Positions 8,194 through 16,930 are shown, counted from the first letter of the stretch. The stretch: DNA of 64,000 nucleotides from Flintibacter sp. KGMB00164 (GCF_008727735.1 NZ_CP044227.1:682001-746000), one strand, 5' to 3'. Made by a program: numbers and translations. The notes: generated by a model not told the origin, from the letters alone.

Positions 8194-8757
8194 ATGAAAA
8201 ATATTTTACGTCAGCAGCGGCGCAGCAGTATGGTGGCTGCTGTGGTGACCATCTTGATGGGCGTGCTGCTCATCTTTGTTCCCAACCGTTCGGCTCAGCT
8301 TCTGTGTGCCCTGCTGGGAGGTGCTCTGGTGCTGACGGGGGTCATCTACATCTTCGGCTGGCTTTCCAAGCGGCGGGAGAGTGATTTCCCAGTTTGGTTT
8401 CTTCTGCCGGGCGTGATCCTGACGGCACTGGGGTTGTGGCTGTTTACCAACCCTGCCTCGGTGATTGTGCTGATTCAGTATATCTTTGCCGCCATTTTGA
8501 TTTTCCATGGCGTGATCGACCTGCAGGGAGCGGTGAGCCTCATGCGCCAGGGCTGGGAGCGCTGGTGGATGGATCTGCTGCTGGCAGGCCTTACCCTGGT
8601 GCTTGGCATTTTGATTTTGCTCAACCCCTTTGGCGCCTCCGGAGTGCTGATGATGACCATCGGGATCTCGCTGGTCTTTGATGGCGTGAGCGACCTGGTG
8701 CTGATCCACCGTCTCACCAAGGCCTTCCGCCAGACGGACGGGGACTGGTATGAGTGA
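8194..8757 (+). CDS. HdeD/DUF308-family membrane protein
   Basis: A 187-aa integral membrane protein with six predicted helices arranged as three similar hairpins, the pattern of the DUF308 (HdeD) family. The characteristic GALVLTGVIYIFGW, FHGVIDLQGA and LVFDGVSDL repeats are visible. HdeD was linked to acid resistance in Escherichia coli; the role in Firmicutes is not established. It begins 17 bases after the amidohydrolase with AGAGAGG upstream and overlaps the next gene by eight bases, so the three are probably co-translated. Confidence 0.85.
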   Translation: MKNILRQQRRSSMVAAVVTILMGVLLIFVPNRSAQLLCALLGGALVLTGVIYIFGWLSKRRESDFPVWFLLPGVILTALGLWLFTNPASVIVLIQYIFAAILIFHGVIDLQGAVSLMRQGWERWWMDLLLAGLTLVLGILILLNPFGASGVLMMTIGISLVFDGVSDLVLIHRLTKAFRQTDGDWYE

Positions 8758-9094
8758 GCTGCGGGAGATCAATCTGGAGCACGGTATGCCCACGGTCCAG
8801 ACGGCGCTGAGCCAGCTTGCCCTGGAGCTGCGCCGCACCCGCTCCATGGGCTGTACCGGCCTGAAGATCATCCACGGTTACGGCTCTTCGGGCAAGGGCG
8901 GCAAGATCCGTGTTCAAGCCCGCAGCCGCCTGGCGCGGATGAAGGGTGCAGGGGAGATCCGGGACTATATCCCGGGAGAGGAGTTTTCTATTTTCAACTC
9001 TGCCACCCTGGCGGCCTTCCGGCGCTGCGGTGCCCTGCGAAAGGACCCGGATCTGGAGCGGCACAACAATGGGGTGACCATCATCCTGCTGTGA
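8750..9094 (+). CDS. Smr-domain protein
   Basis: A 114-aa stand-alone Smr domain, the fold found at the C-terminus of MutS2. The conserved LKIIHGYGSSGKGG (H-G-x-G-x-G type nuclease/nucleic-acid motif) starts near residue 41, and the N-terminal EINLEHGMPTV takes the place of the usual LDLHG strand. The protein lacks any MutS part. Family members cleave or bind branched nucleic acids or, in newer work, stalled ribosome complexes. The start overlaps the HdeD gene by eight bases, indicating translational coupling. Confidence 0.85.
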   Translation: MSELREINLEHGMPTVQTALSQLALELRRTRSMGCTGLKIIHGYGSSGKGGKIRVQARSRLARMKGAGEIRDYIPGEEFSIFNSATLAAFRRCGALRKDPDLERHNNGVTIILL

Positions 9095-9161
9095 AGGGCG
9101 CTTTGGTATATCCGCGGCTATTTTCTTTCTGGAGACAGGTACATTTCTCTCTTGTAACGGG

Positions 9162-9190
9162 TTGTCAGCGTGGATATTTTGGGATACAAT
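9162..9190 (+). promoter_or_regulatory. Promoter of pgeF
   Basis: TTGTCA (9162-9167), 17-base spacer, TACAAT (9185-9190), followed by an ~55-base leader. Confidence 0.7.
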
Positions 9191-9250
9191 AAAACTCTAT
9201 TGGAATTGGAGCGCGGCTTTGGCCGCTATGGACCGTAAGGAGGGAACGCT

Positions 9251-10066
9251 GTGGAAGTCACTCAAAAGGAGCGCCATGGCGTCCTTTTTTATTCCTGTGA
9301 TGAGATGGAGCAGGCGGGCTTTGCCCACGGCTTTTCCACCCGGGTGGGAGGTGTGTCTCCCGCTCCCTGGGACAGCCTGAACCTGGGTGCTGGCCGGGGA
9401 GACGAGCCTGAGCGGGTAAGCGAGAACTTCCGCCGCTTCTGCCATGCCATCGGGGCCGATCCGGATACCCTGGTGAAGAACCATCAGATCCACTCGGACG
9501 TTGTGCGTCAAGTGGGATGGGGCGATCAGGTTTCTTTCCCGGGCGAGGGCGGCCAGATGGAGGCCGACGGTCTGATCACAGGGGAAAAGGGACTTAGTCT
9601 TTGTATTTTTACCGCCGACTGCATCCCGGTACTGCTGTGCGACCCGGTAAAGCGGGTGGCCTGTGCCGTCCATGCGGGATGGCGGGGTACCGCACTGGGC
9701 ATTGCCGCCCGGGGGGTGGAGCGGATGAAGAAGGACTACGGCTGCCGGGGGGAGGATATCCTGGCGGCCATTGGACCGGGAATCTCCACCTGCTGTTTTG
9801 AGACCCATGCCGATGTGCCCGATGGGCTGCGGGATGGGATGGGGGAGCGGGCGGAGGAATTTATCCACCCCATTCCCGAAAACCCCGAGAAATACCATGT
9901 GGATCTGAAAGGGGCCAACCGCCGCTGGCTGATGGACGCGGGAGTCGATCCCAGTCACATCGCCGTGTGCGAGGTGTGCACCGCCTGCCGGGGGGACCTG
10001 TTCTGGTCTCACCGCCGCTTGGGCGTGCGCCGGGGCAGTTTGGCCACGGTGATCCAGATCCGATGA
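9251..10066 (+). CDS. pgeF: Peptidoglycan editing factor PgeF / multicopper-like purine nucleoside phosphorylase (YfiH, laccase domain)
   Basis: A 271-aa cytosolic protein of the DUF152/YfiH family. The zinc or catalytic residues lie in KNHQIHSD, in DCIPVLLCD and in AVHAGWRGTA; GPGISTCCFE is the late signature. Members clear wrongly built peptidoglycan precursors (PgeF) and have purine nucleoside phosphorylase/deaminase activity (FAMIN-like); which activity dominates cannot be told. The start is GTG 9251 with AAGGAGGG seven bases upstream. It is followed after 13 bases by the lipoprotein gene. Confidence 0.92.
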   Translation: MEVTQKERHGVLFYSCDEMEQAGFAHGFSTRVGGVSPAPWDSLNLGAGRGDEPERVSENFRRFCHAIGADPDTLVKNHQIHSDVVRQVGWGDQVSFPGEGGQMEADGLITGEKGLSLCIFTADCIPVLLCDPVKRVACAVHAGWRGTALGIAARGVERMKKDYGCRGEDILAAIGPGISTCCFETHADVPDGLRDGMGERAEEFIHPIPENPEKYHVDLKGANRRWLMDAGVDPSHIAVCEVCTACRGDLFWSHRRLGVRRGSLATVIQIR

Positions 10067-10079
10067 CCGAGAGGTGTAC

Positions 10080-11585
10080 ATGAGACGATTTGGCATCCTG
10101 CTGCTGGCACTGGCGCTTTTGCTGGCCGGATGCGGGAACACGGGGGACGTGAGCAGTTCCTCCTCCGGCTCCCAGAGCTCCAGCAGCAGTTCTTCCTCTC
10201 AGGAGGAGCAGGAAAAGAATACACAGCCCTTTACGCTGGCGGCCTATCCCGCTTACAGCTTTCATCCGGCTCTGTCCACCAGTCAAGCCAATTTGACCCT
10301 GGCCCCGCTGCTGTACGAGAGCCTGTTTACGGTGGACAGCACCTTTACCGCCACACCTCAGCTGTGCCAGAGCTACACCGTCAGCGAGGACGGATTGACC
10401 TGGACCTTCCAGCTGCGCGCCGGAGTGACCTTTTCCGACGGCACGCCCCTTACCGGGGAGATCGTGGCCCAGGCCCTTCAGACGGCCAAGGACCCCGCCT
10501 CCCGCTACGCCAAACGGCTGGCCAATGTGAGCGGGGTGTCCGGCTCCGGAGAGCAGGTAACCATTACCCTAACGACCCCCAACGGGGCGCTGCCCACGCT
10601 GCTGGATATTCCTATCGCGCTGGACAGCTCCAACCGCCCCCTGGGGACAGGGCCCTACGTTCTGTCGGAGCAGGGGGGAAAGCTGTACCTCAATGCCCGG
10701 GCGGACTGGTGGCAGGGAGCGGACAGCCTGAGTTTAAAACAGATCCCTCTGGCAACGATGACCCAGAAGGAGCAGGCGGCGACCGCGTTCAGCTCCGGTG
10801 AGGTGACGCTCATCGATGCGGATATTACCGGCAGCAATGAGCTGGGTTATTCCGGCAGCTACGAGGTGTGGGAATACAATACCACGGGCCTCATTTACCT
10901 TGGGTTCCAGACGGCTCATGGTGTGTGTCAGGACCCGGAGGTGCGCCAGGCCATTGCCAAAGCCATTGACCGCAGTTATGTGACAGACAGCGTCTATGCC
11001 CGCCATGCCACAGCGTCTACGCTGCCGGTCCACCCGGACAGCGCATTGTATGACGCGGAGCTGGCTCAGGAATTGGAGTATGACCTGTCTGCGCTTAAGG
11101 CCCTGGAGCTGAATCGAAAATCGCTGACTTTGCTTGTTAACATTGAGGATATGGCCAAGAGTGCCGCCGCCAACCGTATTGCTGAAGACCTGGAGTCGGC
11201 TGGACTGCGGGTGACCGTGGAGCGCTTAGCCTGGGAGGACTATGTCAAGGCGCTGGAGAGCGGGCAGTTTGATCTGTATCTGGCGGAGGTATATCTCACC
11301 GCGGATTTTGATCTGACTTCCTTGGTTTCACCTCAGGGCGAGCTGAACTACGGCAGGTGGAATGACGCAGCAGTGCCTCTCCTGCTGGAAAATGTGTGCA
11401 AGGCACAGGGAGAGCAGCGGGTCACCACCATGGCTACCCTGCTGCGCTACTTAAATCAGAACGCCCCCATCGCACCCATCTGTTTCCGGGAGGGAACAGT
11501 GCTGACCCAGTATGACCGGGTGGAGAATCTGAGCCCGGTACAGGGAAATGTGTTTTCCAATCTGTCCCAGTGGACGGTAAAATAA
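10080..11585 (+). CDS. Orphan oligopeptide/nickel-type ABC substrate-binding lipoprotein (SBP family 5)
   Basis: A 501-aa exported lipoprotein. The N-terminus is a lipoprotein signal with lipobox LLAGC (Cys at about residue 19), then a Ser-rich tether and a family 5 binding domain (LAPLLYESLFTVD, LTWTFQLRAGVTFSDGTPL, RQAIAKAIDR). Family members deliver peptides, nickel chelates or sugars to ABC importers, but no permease or ATPase genes are adjacent, so the partner must be elsewhere or the protein acts alone. ATG 10080 after GAGAGGTG is preferred; the GTG at 10074 lies inside the ribosome binding site. purL starts 33 bases downstream. Confidence 0.88.
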   Translation: MRRFGILLLALALLLAGCGNTGDVSSSSSGSQSSSSSSSSQEEQEKNTQPFTLAAYPAYSFHPALSTSQANLTLAPLLYESLFTVDSTFTATPQLCQSYTVSEDGLTWTFQLRAGVTFSDGTPLTGEIVAQALQTAKDPASRYAKRLANVSGVSGSGEQVTITLTTPNGALPTLLDIPIALDSSNRPLGTGPYVLSEQGGKLYLNARADWWQGADSLSLKQIPLATMTQKEQAATAFSSGEVTLIDADITGSNELGYSGSYEVWEYNTTGLIYLGFQTAHGVCQDPEVRQAIAKAIDRSYVTDSVYARHATASTLPVHPDSALYDAELAQELEYDLSALKALELNRKSLTLLVNIEDMAKSAAANRIAEDLESAGLRVTVERLAWEDYVKALESGQFDLYLAEVYLTADFDLTSLVSPQGELNYGRWNDAAVPLLLENVCKAQGEQRVTTMATLLRYLNQNAPIAPICFREGTVLTQYDRVENLSPVQGNVFSNLSQWTVK

Positions 11586-11618
11586 AAAAGAATTTGGATA
11601 TCGTGTGGAGGAATGGAC

Positions 11619-14600
11619 ATGAGTGTTTACCGCTGTTATTCCGAGAAGAGACCGGGCTTTGATGTAGAGGCCCAGGGCCTGTGCCGCCAGCTGCGGGAGC
11701 AGCTGGGTGTGCAGGGGCTGGAGTCGGTTCGCATCCTGAACCGCTACGATGCCGACCGCATCGATCCCCAGGTCTATGAGGCCGCCAAGAGCGTGGTGTT
11801 CTCTGAGCCCCAGGTGGACGTGATCTATGACGAGCAGTTCCCTGCCCCTCAGGGAGAGCATCAGGTGCTGGCGGTGGAGGCCCTGCCCGGCCAGTACGAC
11901 CAGCGGGCCGACTCCTGTGAGCAGTGCATCCAGCTCCAGTCCGGTGTGGACCGCCCCATCATTGCCACCGCCAAGGTGTACCTGCTGATGGGTACCATCA
12001 GCCAGGAGGATCTGGAGAAGATCCGCAAGTACCTTATTAACCCCGTGGAGAGCCGGGAGGCTTCCATGGACAAGCCTGAGACCCTGGAGCGTACCCACGC
12101 CGCTCCCGACCACGTGGACACCGTGGAGGGCTTTATTGCCATGGACGAGAAGGCTCTGGAGGACCTGCTGTCCCGTCTGGGTCTGGCTATGGACCTGGAT
12201 GACCTGAAGTTCCTGCAGACCTACTTCCGGGACCAGGAGAAGCGGGATCCCACCATCACCGAGATCCGCGTGGTGGACACCTACTGGTCCGACCACTGCC
12301 GCCACACCACCTTCTCCACCCATCTGGACGAGATCACCATTGACGATCCCCAGATCGCCGCGGCCTACCAGCGGTATCTGGACGCCCGGGTGGAAGTGTA
12401 TGGGGAGGAGAAGGCTGCCAAGCGTCCCCGCACCCTGATGGACGTGGCTACCATCGGTACCAAGACCCTGAAAAAGCGCGGCCTGCTGCCGGAGCTGGAC
12501 GAGAGCGAGGAAATCAACGCCTGCTCCATCCATGTCCCCGCCAAGGTGGACGGCAAGGAGCAGGACTGGCTGCTCATGTTCAAAAACGAGACCCACAACC
12601 ACCCCACCGAGATCGAGCCCTTCGGCGGCGCGGCCACCTGTATCGGCGGCTGTATCCGCGACCCCCTGTCCGGCCGTGTCTATGTCCACCAGGCCATGCG
12701 CTTCACCGGCGGCGGCGATCCCCGTGTGCCCTTTGACCAGACCATTCCCGGCAAGCTGCCCCAGCGCAAGCTGGCCCAGACTGCCGCGGCGGGCTACTCC
12801 TCCTACGGCAACCAGATCGGCCTGGCCACCGGCCATGTGGCCGAGGTCTACCACGAGGGCTACATCGCCAAGCGTCTGGAGTGCGGCGCGGTAGTGGGTG
12901 CGGCTCCCGCCGACCATGTCCGCCGTGAGGTCCCTGCCCCCGGCGATGTGGTGATCCTGCTGGGCGGCCGTACCGGCCGTGACGGCATCGGCGGCGCCAC
13001 CGGCTCCTCCAAGAGCCACAATATGAAGTCCCTGACCACCATGGCCTCCGAGGTCCAGAAGGGCAATGCCCCCGAGGAGCGGAAGATCCAGCGCCTGTTC
13101 CGCAACGGCGAGGTGACCCGTCTCATCAAGCGCTGCAACGACTTCGGCGCGGGCGGCGTGTCCGTGGCCATCGGCGAGCTGGCCGACGGCTTGGAAATCG
13201 ACCTGGACGCCGTGCGCAAGAAGTACGAGGGCCTGGACGGCACCGAGCTGGCCATCTCTGAGAGCCAGGAGCGTATGGCGGTGGTTGTCGCCCCTGAGGA
13301 TGCGGAGAAGTTCATTGCCGCCGCTCAGAGCGAGAACCTGGAGGCCTATCAGGTGGCCGTAGTCACCGAGAGCCCCCGGATGGTTATGAACTGGAAGGGC
13401 CAGAAGATCGCCGACCTCAGCCGTGAGTTCCTGAACACCAACGGCGCGGTCAAGCACGCCAACCTCTGCGTGGAGAAGAAGGACCGTACCGCTCTGGCCC
13501 AGTCCTCCGTCCACTCTCTGAAGGAGCTGGCTGCCAGCCTGAAGAGTGCCTCCCGCCGCGGTCTTACCGAGCGCTTTGACGGTTCCATCGGCGCGGGCTC
13601 TGTCCTGATGCCCTTCGGCGGTAAGACTCAGCGCACTCCCGCTCAGGCCATGGCCGCTCTGTTCCCTGTGGAGCCCAATCAGGAGACCGACCAGGCCAGC
13701 GTGATGGCCTGGGGCTGTGATCCCGACCAGCTGTCTGTGGATCCCTATGCGGGCGCCCACAGCGCAGTCTATACCTCTATGGCCAAAATCGTGGCCGCCG
13801 GCGCTGACTACAAGAAGGCCTATCTTACCCTCCAGGAGTTCTTTGAGAAGCTGCGCAACGAGCCTCAGCGCTGGGGTAAGCCCTTCTCCGCCCTGCTGGG
13901 TGCTCTGGATGCTCAGCTGGAGCTGGGCGCCGCCGCCATCGGCGGTAAGGACTCCATGTCCGGTTCCTTCCTGGACAAGGATGTGCCCCCCACCCTTATC
14001 TCCTTTGCCATCGCTCCTATCCAGGGCCAGCAGGTCCTCTCTCCTGAGTTCAAGGCCGCCGATCACCCGGTGTACCTGTTCCGCTCCGAGGATACCAAGA
14101 GCGCCTGGGAAGCCTTCCACGCCCTGTGTGAGGCTGGCAAGGTAAAGGCAGCCTGGGCGGTGGAGAACGGCCTGGCTGAGGCGGTGATGAAGATGTCCTT
14201 CGGCAACCGGATCGGCTTCCAGGCGGGTATGGAGAACGTGGATTGGTACGTTCCCATGACCGGTGCCATTGTGGCTGAGCTGTCTGAGGACATTAACGAT
14301 CCCTGCGCCGTCCGCATCGGTGAGACTAACGAGGCTCCCTTCGTGGCCCTGCCCGGCGAGGCCGTGTCCATTGACGAGCTGCTCAAGCTCAACGACGGCG
14401 TGCTGGAGAGCGTCTACCCCACCAAGGCGGGTTCCTCCGAAGAGGTGAAGGCCATCTCCTGGGACAAGCGGTCCATCGCCGTGTGCAAGCACAAGGTGGC
14501 CCGTCCCAAGGCGGTCATCCCCGTCTTCCCCGGTACCAACTGTGAGTACGATACCGCCAAGGCCTGCCTGCGGGCGGGCATCGATCCGGAGATCGTTGTG

Positions 14601-15299
14601 GTGCGCAACCTGTCCACCAGCCTGCTGTCTGAGTCCGCTCAGGCCCTGGAGCAGGCCATCCGGTCCGCCCAGATGGTGGTGCTGCCCGGCGGCTTCTCCG
14701 GCGGCGACGAGCCCGAGGGCTCCGGCAAGTTCATTGCCTCCTTCCTGCGCTCTCCCGCCCTCACCGACGCCATCCACGACCTGCTGAAGAACCGGGACGG
14801 CCTGATGCTGGGCATCTGCAACGGCTTCCAGGCGCTGGTGAAGCTGGGCCTGGTGCCCTTCGGCGAGATCCGCGAGATGGATGACAGCTGCCCCACCCTG
14901 ACCTATAACCTGATCGGCCGCCACCAGAGCCGCTATGTCACCACTCGCGTGGCCAGCGTCAACTCTCCCTGGATGATCAAGTCCAACGTGGGCGACCTGC
15001 ACACCATCCCCATCTCCCACGGCGAGGGCCGCTTTGTGGCGCCTCAGAGCGTGCTGGAGCAGCTCATTGCGGGCGGCCAGGTGGCCACCCAGTACGTGGA
15101 TCTGGAGGGCAATCCCTCTATGGATATCGACGTCAACCCCAACGGCTCTCTGGAGGCCATTGAGGGCATCTTCTCTCCCGACGGCCGTGTCTTTGGTAAG
15201 ATGGGCCATCTGGAGCGCCGCGGTCCCCTGGTGGGCAAGAACATCCCCGGCGAGAAGCACCAGCCTCTCTTCGAGTCCGGTGCGGAGTATTTCAAATAA
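11619..15299 (+). CDS. purL: Phosphoribosylformylglycinamidine synthase, single-chain form
   Basis: A 1226-aa enzyme of de novo purine synthesis converting FGAR, glutamine and ATP to FGAM. It is the long form that fuses the two synthase halves to a C-terminal class I glutamine amidotransferase, instead of separate PurS/PurL/PurQ. Visible parts are FKNETHNHPTEIEPFGGAATCIGG in the first half, GGKDSMSGSF in the second half, and the amidotransferase with FPGTNCEYD, VLPGGFSGGDE, nucleophile LGICNGFQ and the HGEGRF histidine. ATG 11619 is seven bases from GGAGG; the ATG at 11613 is only one base away and too close. No other pur genes are in the window. A strong terminator follows. Confidence 0.96.
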   Translation: MSVYRCYSEKRPGFDVEAQGLCRQLREQLGVQGLESVRILNRYDADRIDPQVYEAAKSVVFSEPQVDVIYDEQFPAPQGEHQVLAVEALPGQYDQRADSCEQCIQLQSGVDRPIIATAKVYLLMGTISQEDLEKIRKYLINPVESREASMDKPETLERTHAAPDHVDTVEGFIAMDEKALEDLLSRLGLAMDLDDLKFLQTYFRDQEKRDPTITEIRVVDTYWSDHCRHTTFSTHLDEITIDDPQIAAAYQRYLDARVEVYGEEKAAKRPRTLMDVATIGTKTLKKRGLLPELDESEEINACSIHVPAKVDGKEQDWLLMFKNETHNHPTEIEPFGGAATCIGGCIRDPLSGRVYVHQAMRFTGGGDPRVPFDQTIPGKLPQRKLAQTAAAGYSSYGNQIGLATGHVAEVYHEGYIAKRLECGAVVGAAPADHVRREVPAPGDVVILLGGRTGRDGIGGATGSSKSHNMKSLTTMASEVQKGNAPEERKIQRLFRNGEVTRLIKRCNDFGAGGVSVAIGELADGLEIDLDAVRKKYEGLDGTELAISESQERMAVVVAPEDAEKFIAAAQSENLEAYQVAVVTESPRMVMNWKGQKIADLSREFLNTNGAVKHANLCVEKKDRTALAQSSVHSLKELAASLKSASRRGLTERFDGSIGAGSVLMPFGGKTQRTPAQAMAALFPVEPNQETDQASVMAWGCDPDQLSVDPYAGAHSAVYTSMAKIVAAGADYKKAYLTLQEFFEKLRNEPQRWGKPFSALLGALDAQLELGAAAIGGKDSMSGSFLDKDVPPTLISFAIAPIQGQQVLSPEFKAADHPVYLFRSEDTKSAWEAFHALCEAGKVKAAWAVENGLAEAVMKMSFGNRIGFQAGMENVDWYVPMTGAIVAELSEDINDPCAVRIGETNEAPFVALPGEAVSIDELLKLNDGVLESVYPTKAGSSEEVKAISWDKRSIAVCKHKVARPKAVIPVFPGTNCEYDTAKACLRAGIDPEIVVVRNLSTSLLSESAQALEQAIRSAQMVVLPGGFSGGDEPEGSGKFIASFLRSPALTDAIHDLLKNRDGLMLGICNGFQALVKLGLVPFGEIREMDDSCPTLTYNLIGRHQSRYVTTRVASVNSPWMIKSNVGDLHTIPISHGEGRFVAPQSVLEQLIAGGQVATQYVDLEGNPSMDIDVNPNGSLEAIEGIFSPDGRVFGKMGHLERRGPLVGKNIPGEKHQPLFESGAEYFK

Positions 15300-15311
15300 T
15301 TCTCTTGCTTC

Positions 15312-15340
15312 AAGGCGCAGGCTTTGCCTGCGCCTTTTTT
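15312..15340 (+). terminator. Terminator of purL
   Basis: AAGGCGCAGGC / GCCTGCGCCTT with a TTT loop and six T residues, 12 bases after the stop. Confidence 0.93.
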
Positions 15341-15404
15341 ATATCAAGAAACCGCATGGCTAACAAAAAATTTACAAATGCTTCTACAACACGACGAGAA
15401 GGTG

Positions 15405-15413
15405 TGGTATAAT
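15405..15413 (+). promoter_or_regulatory. Extended -10 element upstream of the TIM-barrel gene
   Basis: TGG followed by a perfect TATAAT (15408-15413). The -35 region at 17-base spacing (TACAAC) is weak, as is usual for extended -10 promoters. Confidence 0.55.
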
Positions 15414-15483
15414 ATGCACAAAGCGGTTTGCGAAAAGAAACAGAAACGGTTATCGAACATGTCACGAGAAGGAGCGAATGTCT

Positions 15484-16161
15484 ATGAAAACAATACCGGA
15501 GTATAGTGGTACTCTCCGCAGCCATCTGCTTACGGTTCCCAAGTGCATTTCCGAGTGCAGTGGGATCCGTATTTTTGGGCGGCGGATTAAATCTCTGGTT
15601 TTTTCTACCGATGTAGCCATTATCAAAAATGTAAATGCGGACGCCATTATTGCGGTTTATCCCTTTACGCCCCAGCCCTCCATCACCCAGGCCATCATCA
15701 GTGTCTCTGAGGTGCCTGTGTTTGTGGGAGTGGGCGGCGGTATGACCAACGGAGACCGCTCAGTACGTCTGGCGGAGTACTCTGAGCATCAGGGCGCTTC
15801 CGGCGTGGTAGTCAACGCGCCCATTACAAACGAGACCATTGCAAAGATGAAGCAGGTGGTGGATATCCCGGTCATCACTACCATTGTCTCGGGCGATATG
15901 GATATTGCCGGCCGCTTGGCGGCAGGAGCGGATATCCTCAACGTATCCGGCGCGGCCAAGACACCGGAGATCGTAGCCAAGATCCGGGCTGAATTCCCGG
16001 ATGTGCCTATTATTGCTACCGGCGGTCCCAAGGAGGAGGATATCCTGCGTACCATTCAGGCGGGAGCCAATGCGATTACATATACGCCGCCTACCACCGG
16101 ACAGCTGTTTTCCGAAATCATGATCAACCACCGCAAGAATTTCAGCAAGCAGCCCGGCTGA
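15484..16161 (+). CDS. TIM-barrel phosphate-binding-fold protein of unknown function (often annotated hydrolase)
   Basis: A 225-aa cytosolic protein with the repeated beta-alpha pattern of a small (beta/alpha)8 barrel. VPVFVGVGGGMTNGD, GASGVVVNAPI, PVITTIVSGDMD, GADILNVSGA and the phosphate-loop-like IIATGGPKEEDILRTIQAGANA resemble the ThiE/KDPG-aldolase/NanE class. I do not recognise a substrate. ATG 15484 lies nine bases after AAGGAG; the ATG six bases upstream (15478) is closer to the ribosome binding site than usual. It stands alone between purL and a tRNA cluster and ends in a strong terminator. Confidence 0.75.
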   Translation: MKTIPEYSGTLRSHLLTVPKCISECSGIRIFGRRIKSLVFSTDVAIIKNVNADAIIAVYPFTPQPSITQAIISVSEVPVFVGVGGGMTNGDRSVRLAEYSEHQGASGVVVNAPITNETIAKMKQVVDIPVITTIVSGDMDIAGRLAAGADILNVSGAAKTPEIVAKIRAEFPDVPIIATGGPKEEDILRTIQAGANAITYTPPTTGQLFSEIMINHRKNFSKQPG

Positions 16162-16180
16162 TTCAGGTTCCATTTCTTGC

Positions 16181-16234
16181 CGCGCAAGTCCCCTCTTTCC
16201 TGGTTGGGAAAGAGGGGAGTGCGGGTGTTTTTTC
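16181..16234 (+). terminator. Terminator after the TIM-barrel gene
   Basis: Long stem with core CCCCTCTTTCC / GGGAAAGAGGGG and outer CCGC.../...GCGG pairs, followed by a T-rich tail. Confidence 0.85.
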
Positions 16235-16293
16235 GGCCGTGATGGGGCGGTTTTTTACGTGAAAAATTTTTTGAAGAAATTTTGAAAAAACCG

Positions 16294-16322
16294 TTGACAA
16301 CCAGAGAGAAATCGGGTATACT
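16294..16322 (+). promoter_or_regulatory. Promoter of the Met-Glu-Val tRNA cluster
   Basis: Perfect TTGACA (16294-16299), 17-base spacer, TATACT (16317-16322), 34 bases before tRNA-Met. This near-consensus promoter suits stable-RNA transcription. Confidence 0.88.
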
Positions 16323-16356
16323 CTCACTTGTCCTGTTCGAGAGGACAGCAAATCAC

Positions 16357-16433
16357 GGCGGCATAGCTCAGTTGGCTAGAGCACTCGGTTCATACCCGAG
16401 TTGTCCCCGGTTCGAATCCAGGTGCCGCTACCA
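16357..16433 (+). tRNA. tRNA-Met (anticodon CAT, elongator type)
   Basis: 77 bases with CCA. Acceptor GGCGGCA/TGCCGCT (G1-T72 wobble), anticodon stem CTCGG/CCGAG with loop TTCATAC. It lacks the GGG/CCC anticodon stem of initiators, so elongator Met is favoured over fMet. The T-stem CCCGG/CCAGG contains a C-A mismatch in its middle pair. Tandem with tRNA-Glu and tRNA-Val. Confidence 0.93.
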
Positions 16434-16472
16434 TTCATAAAGTTCGGACATTGTCCGTTCCCATATAGCAAC

Positions 16473-16547
16473 GGCCCGGTGGTCAAGCGGTTAAGACTCC
16501 GCCCTTTCACGGCGGCAACACGGGTTCGAGTCCCGTCCGGGTCACCA
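16473..16547 (+). tRNA. tRNA-Glu (anticodon TTC)
   Basis: 75 bases with CCA. Acceptor GGCCCGG/CCGGGTC, anticodon stem CCGCC/GGCGG with loop CTTTCAC giving TTC. Second of three tandem tRNAs, 39 bases after tRNA-Met. Confidence 0.95.
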
Positions 16548-16569
16548 CCAATTTTCAGCCGTTCAATAT

Positions 16570-16645
16570 GGAGGCATAGCTCAGCCGGTAGAGCGTCCGC
16601 CTCACACGCGGAAGGTCACAGATTCGAGTTCTGTTGTCTCCACCA
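16570..16645 (+). tRNA. tRNA-Val (anticodon CAC)
   Basis: 76 bases with CCA. Acceptor GGAGGCA/TGTCTCC, anticodon stem TCCGC/GCGGA with loop CTCACAC giving CAC (reads GTG), T-arm ACAGA TTCGAGT TCTGT. Last of the cluster; a terminator follows at once. Confidence 0.95.
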
Positions 16646-16652
16646 TGCGAAG

Positions 16653-16679
16653 AACCACACCAAAAGGTGTGGTTTTTTT
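16653..16679 (+). terminator. Terminator of the tRNA cluster
   Basis: AACCACACC / GGTGTGGTT with an AAAA loop and seven T residues. Confidence 0.93.
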
Positions 16680-16732
16680 GCTATTCTTGACCGTTCGGCG
16701 GGCGACCGCCTCCAATCATTGTTTTTAAGAAG

Positions 16733-16768
16733 AAGGAAGATGCGATGCAGTCGCATCTTCCTTTTTTT
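16733..16768 (+). terminator. Second terminator, 80 bases behind the tRNA terminator
   Basis: AAGGAAGATGCGA / TCGCATCTTCCTT with a five-base loop and a long T run. No gene is visible between it and the previous terminator (16680-16732), so it is either a backup or the end of a very short RNA. Confidence 0.85.
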
Positions 16769-16863
16769 CGTTCTGGCAAAAAGAAAAGAGGGGATCGTAG
16801 TCCGGCGCTTCTGATGTAAAGCTAGGAATAGGTTCAAGAGCTTAAGGAGAAATAAATTTATTT

Positions 16864-16917
16864 TACCTATTGACATAGTAGGTAAATATGGATATGATTA
16901 TACCAACCTAAATGGTA
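16864..16917 (+). promoter_or_regulatory. Promoter with overlapping inverted repeats (operator) of the sulfur/Fe-S operon
   Basis: Perfect TTGACA (16870-16875), 17-base spacer, TATGAT (16893-16898). The -35 sits inside the inverted repeat TACCTA-N9-TAGGTA (16864-16884), and a second one, TACCA-N7-TGGTA (16901-16917), covers the presumed start site. The operon ends in an Rrf2-family regulator gene (21129-21557), so autoregulation through these sites is the simplest reading (inference). Confidence 0.75.
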
Positions 16918-16930
16918 GGCAAATAAGAGA

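Noticed and set aside
11451..15260. A 1269-codon open frame antisense to purL
   Set aside because: It is the complement of purL in a GC-rich, strongly codon-biased gene; it is His/Gly/Leu-rich, has no family features and no ribosome binding site.
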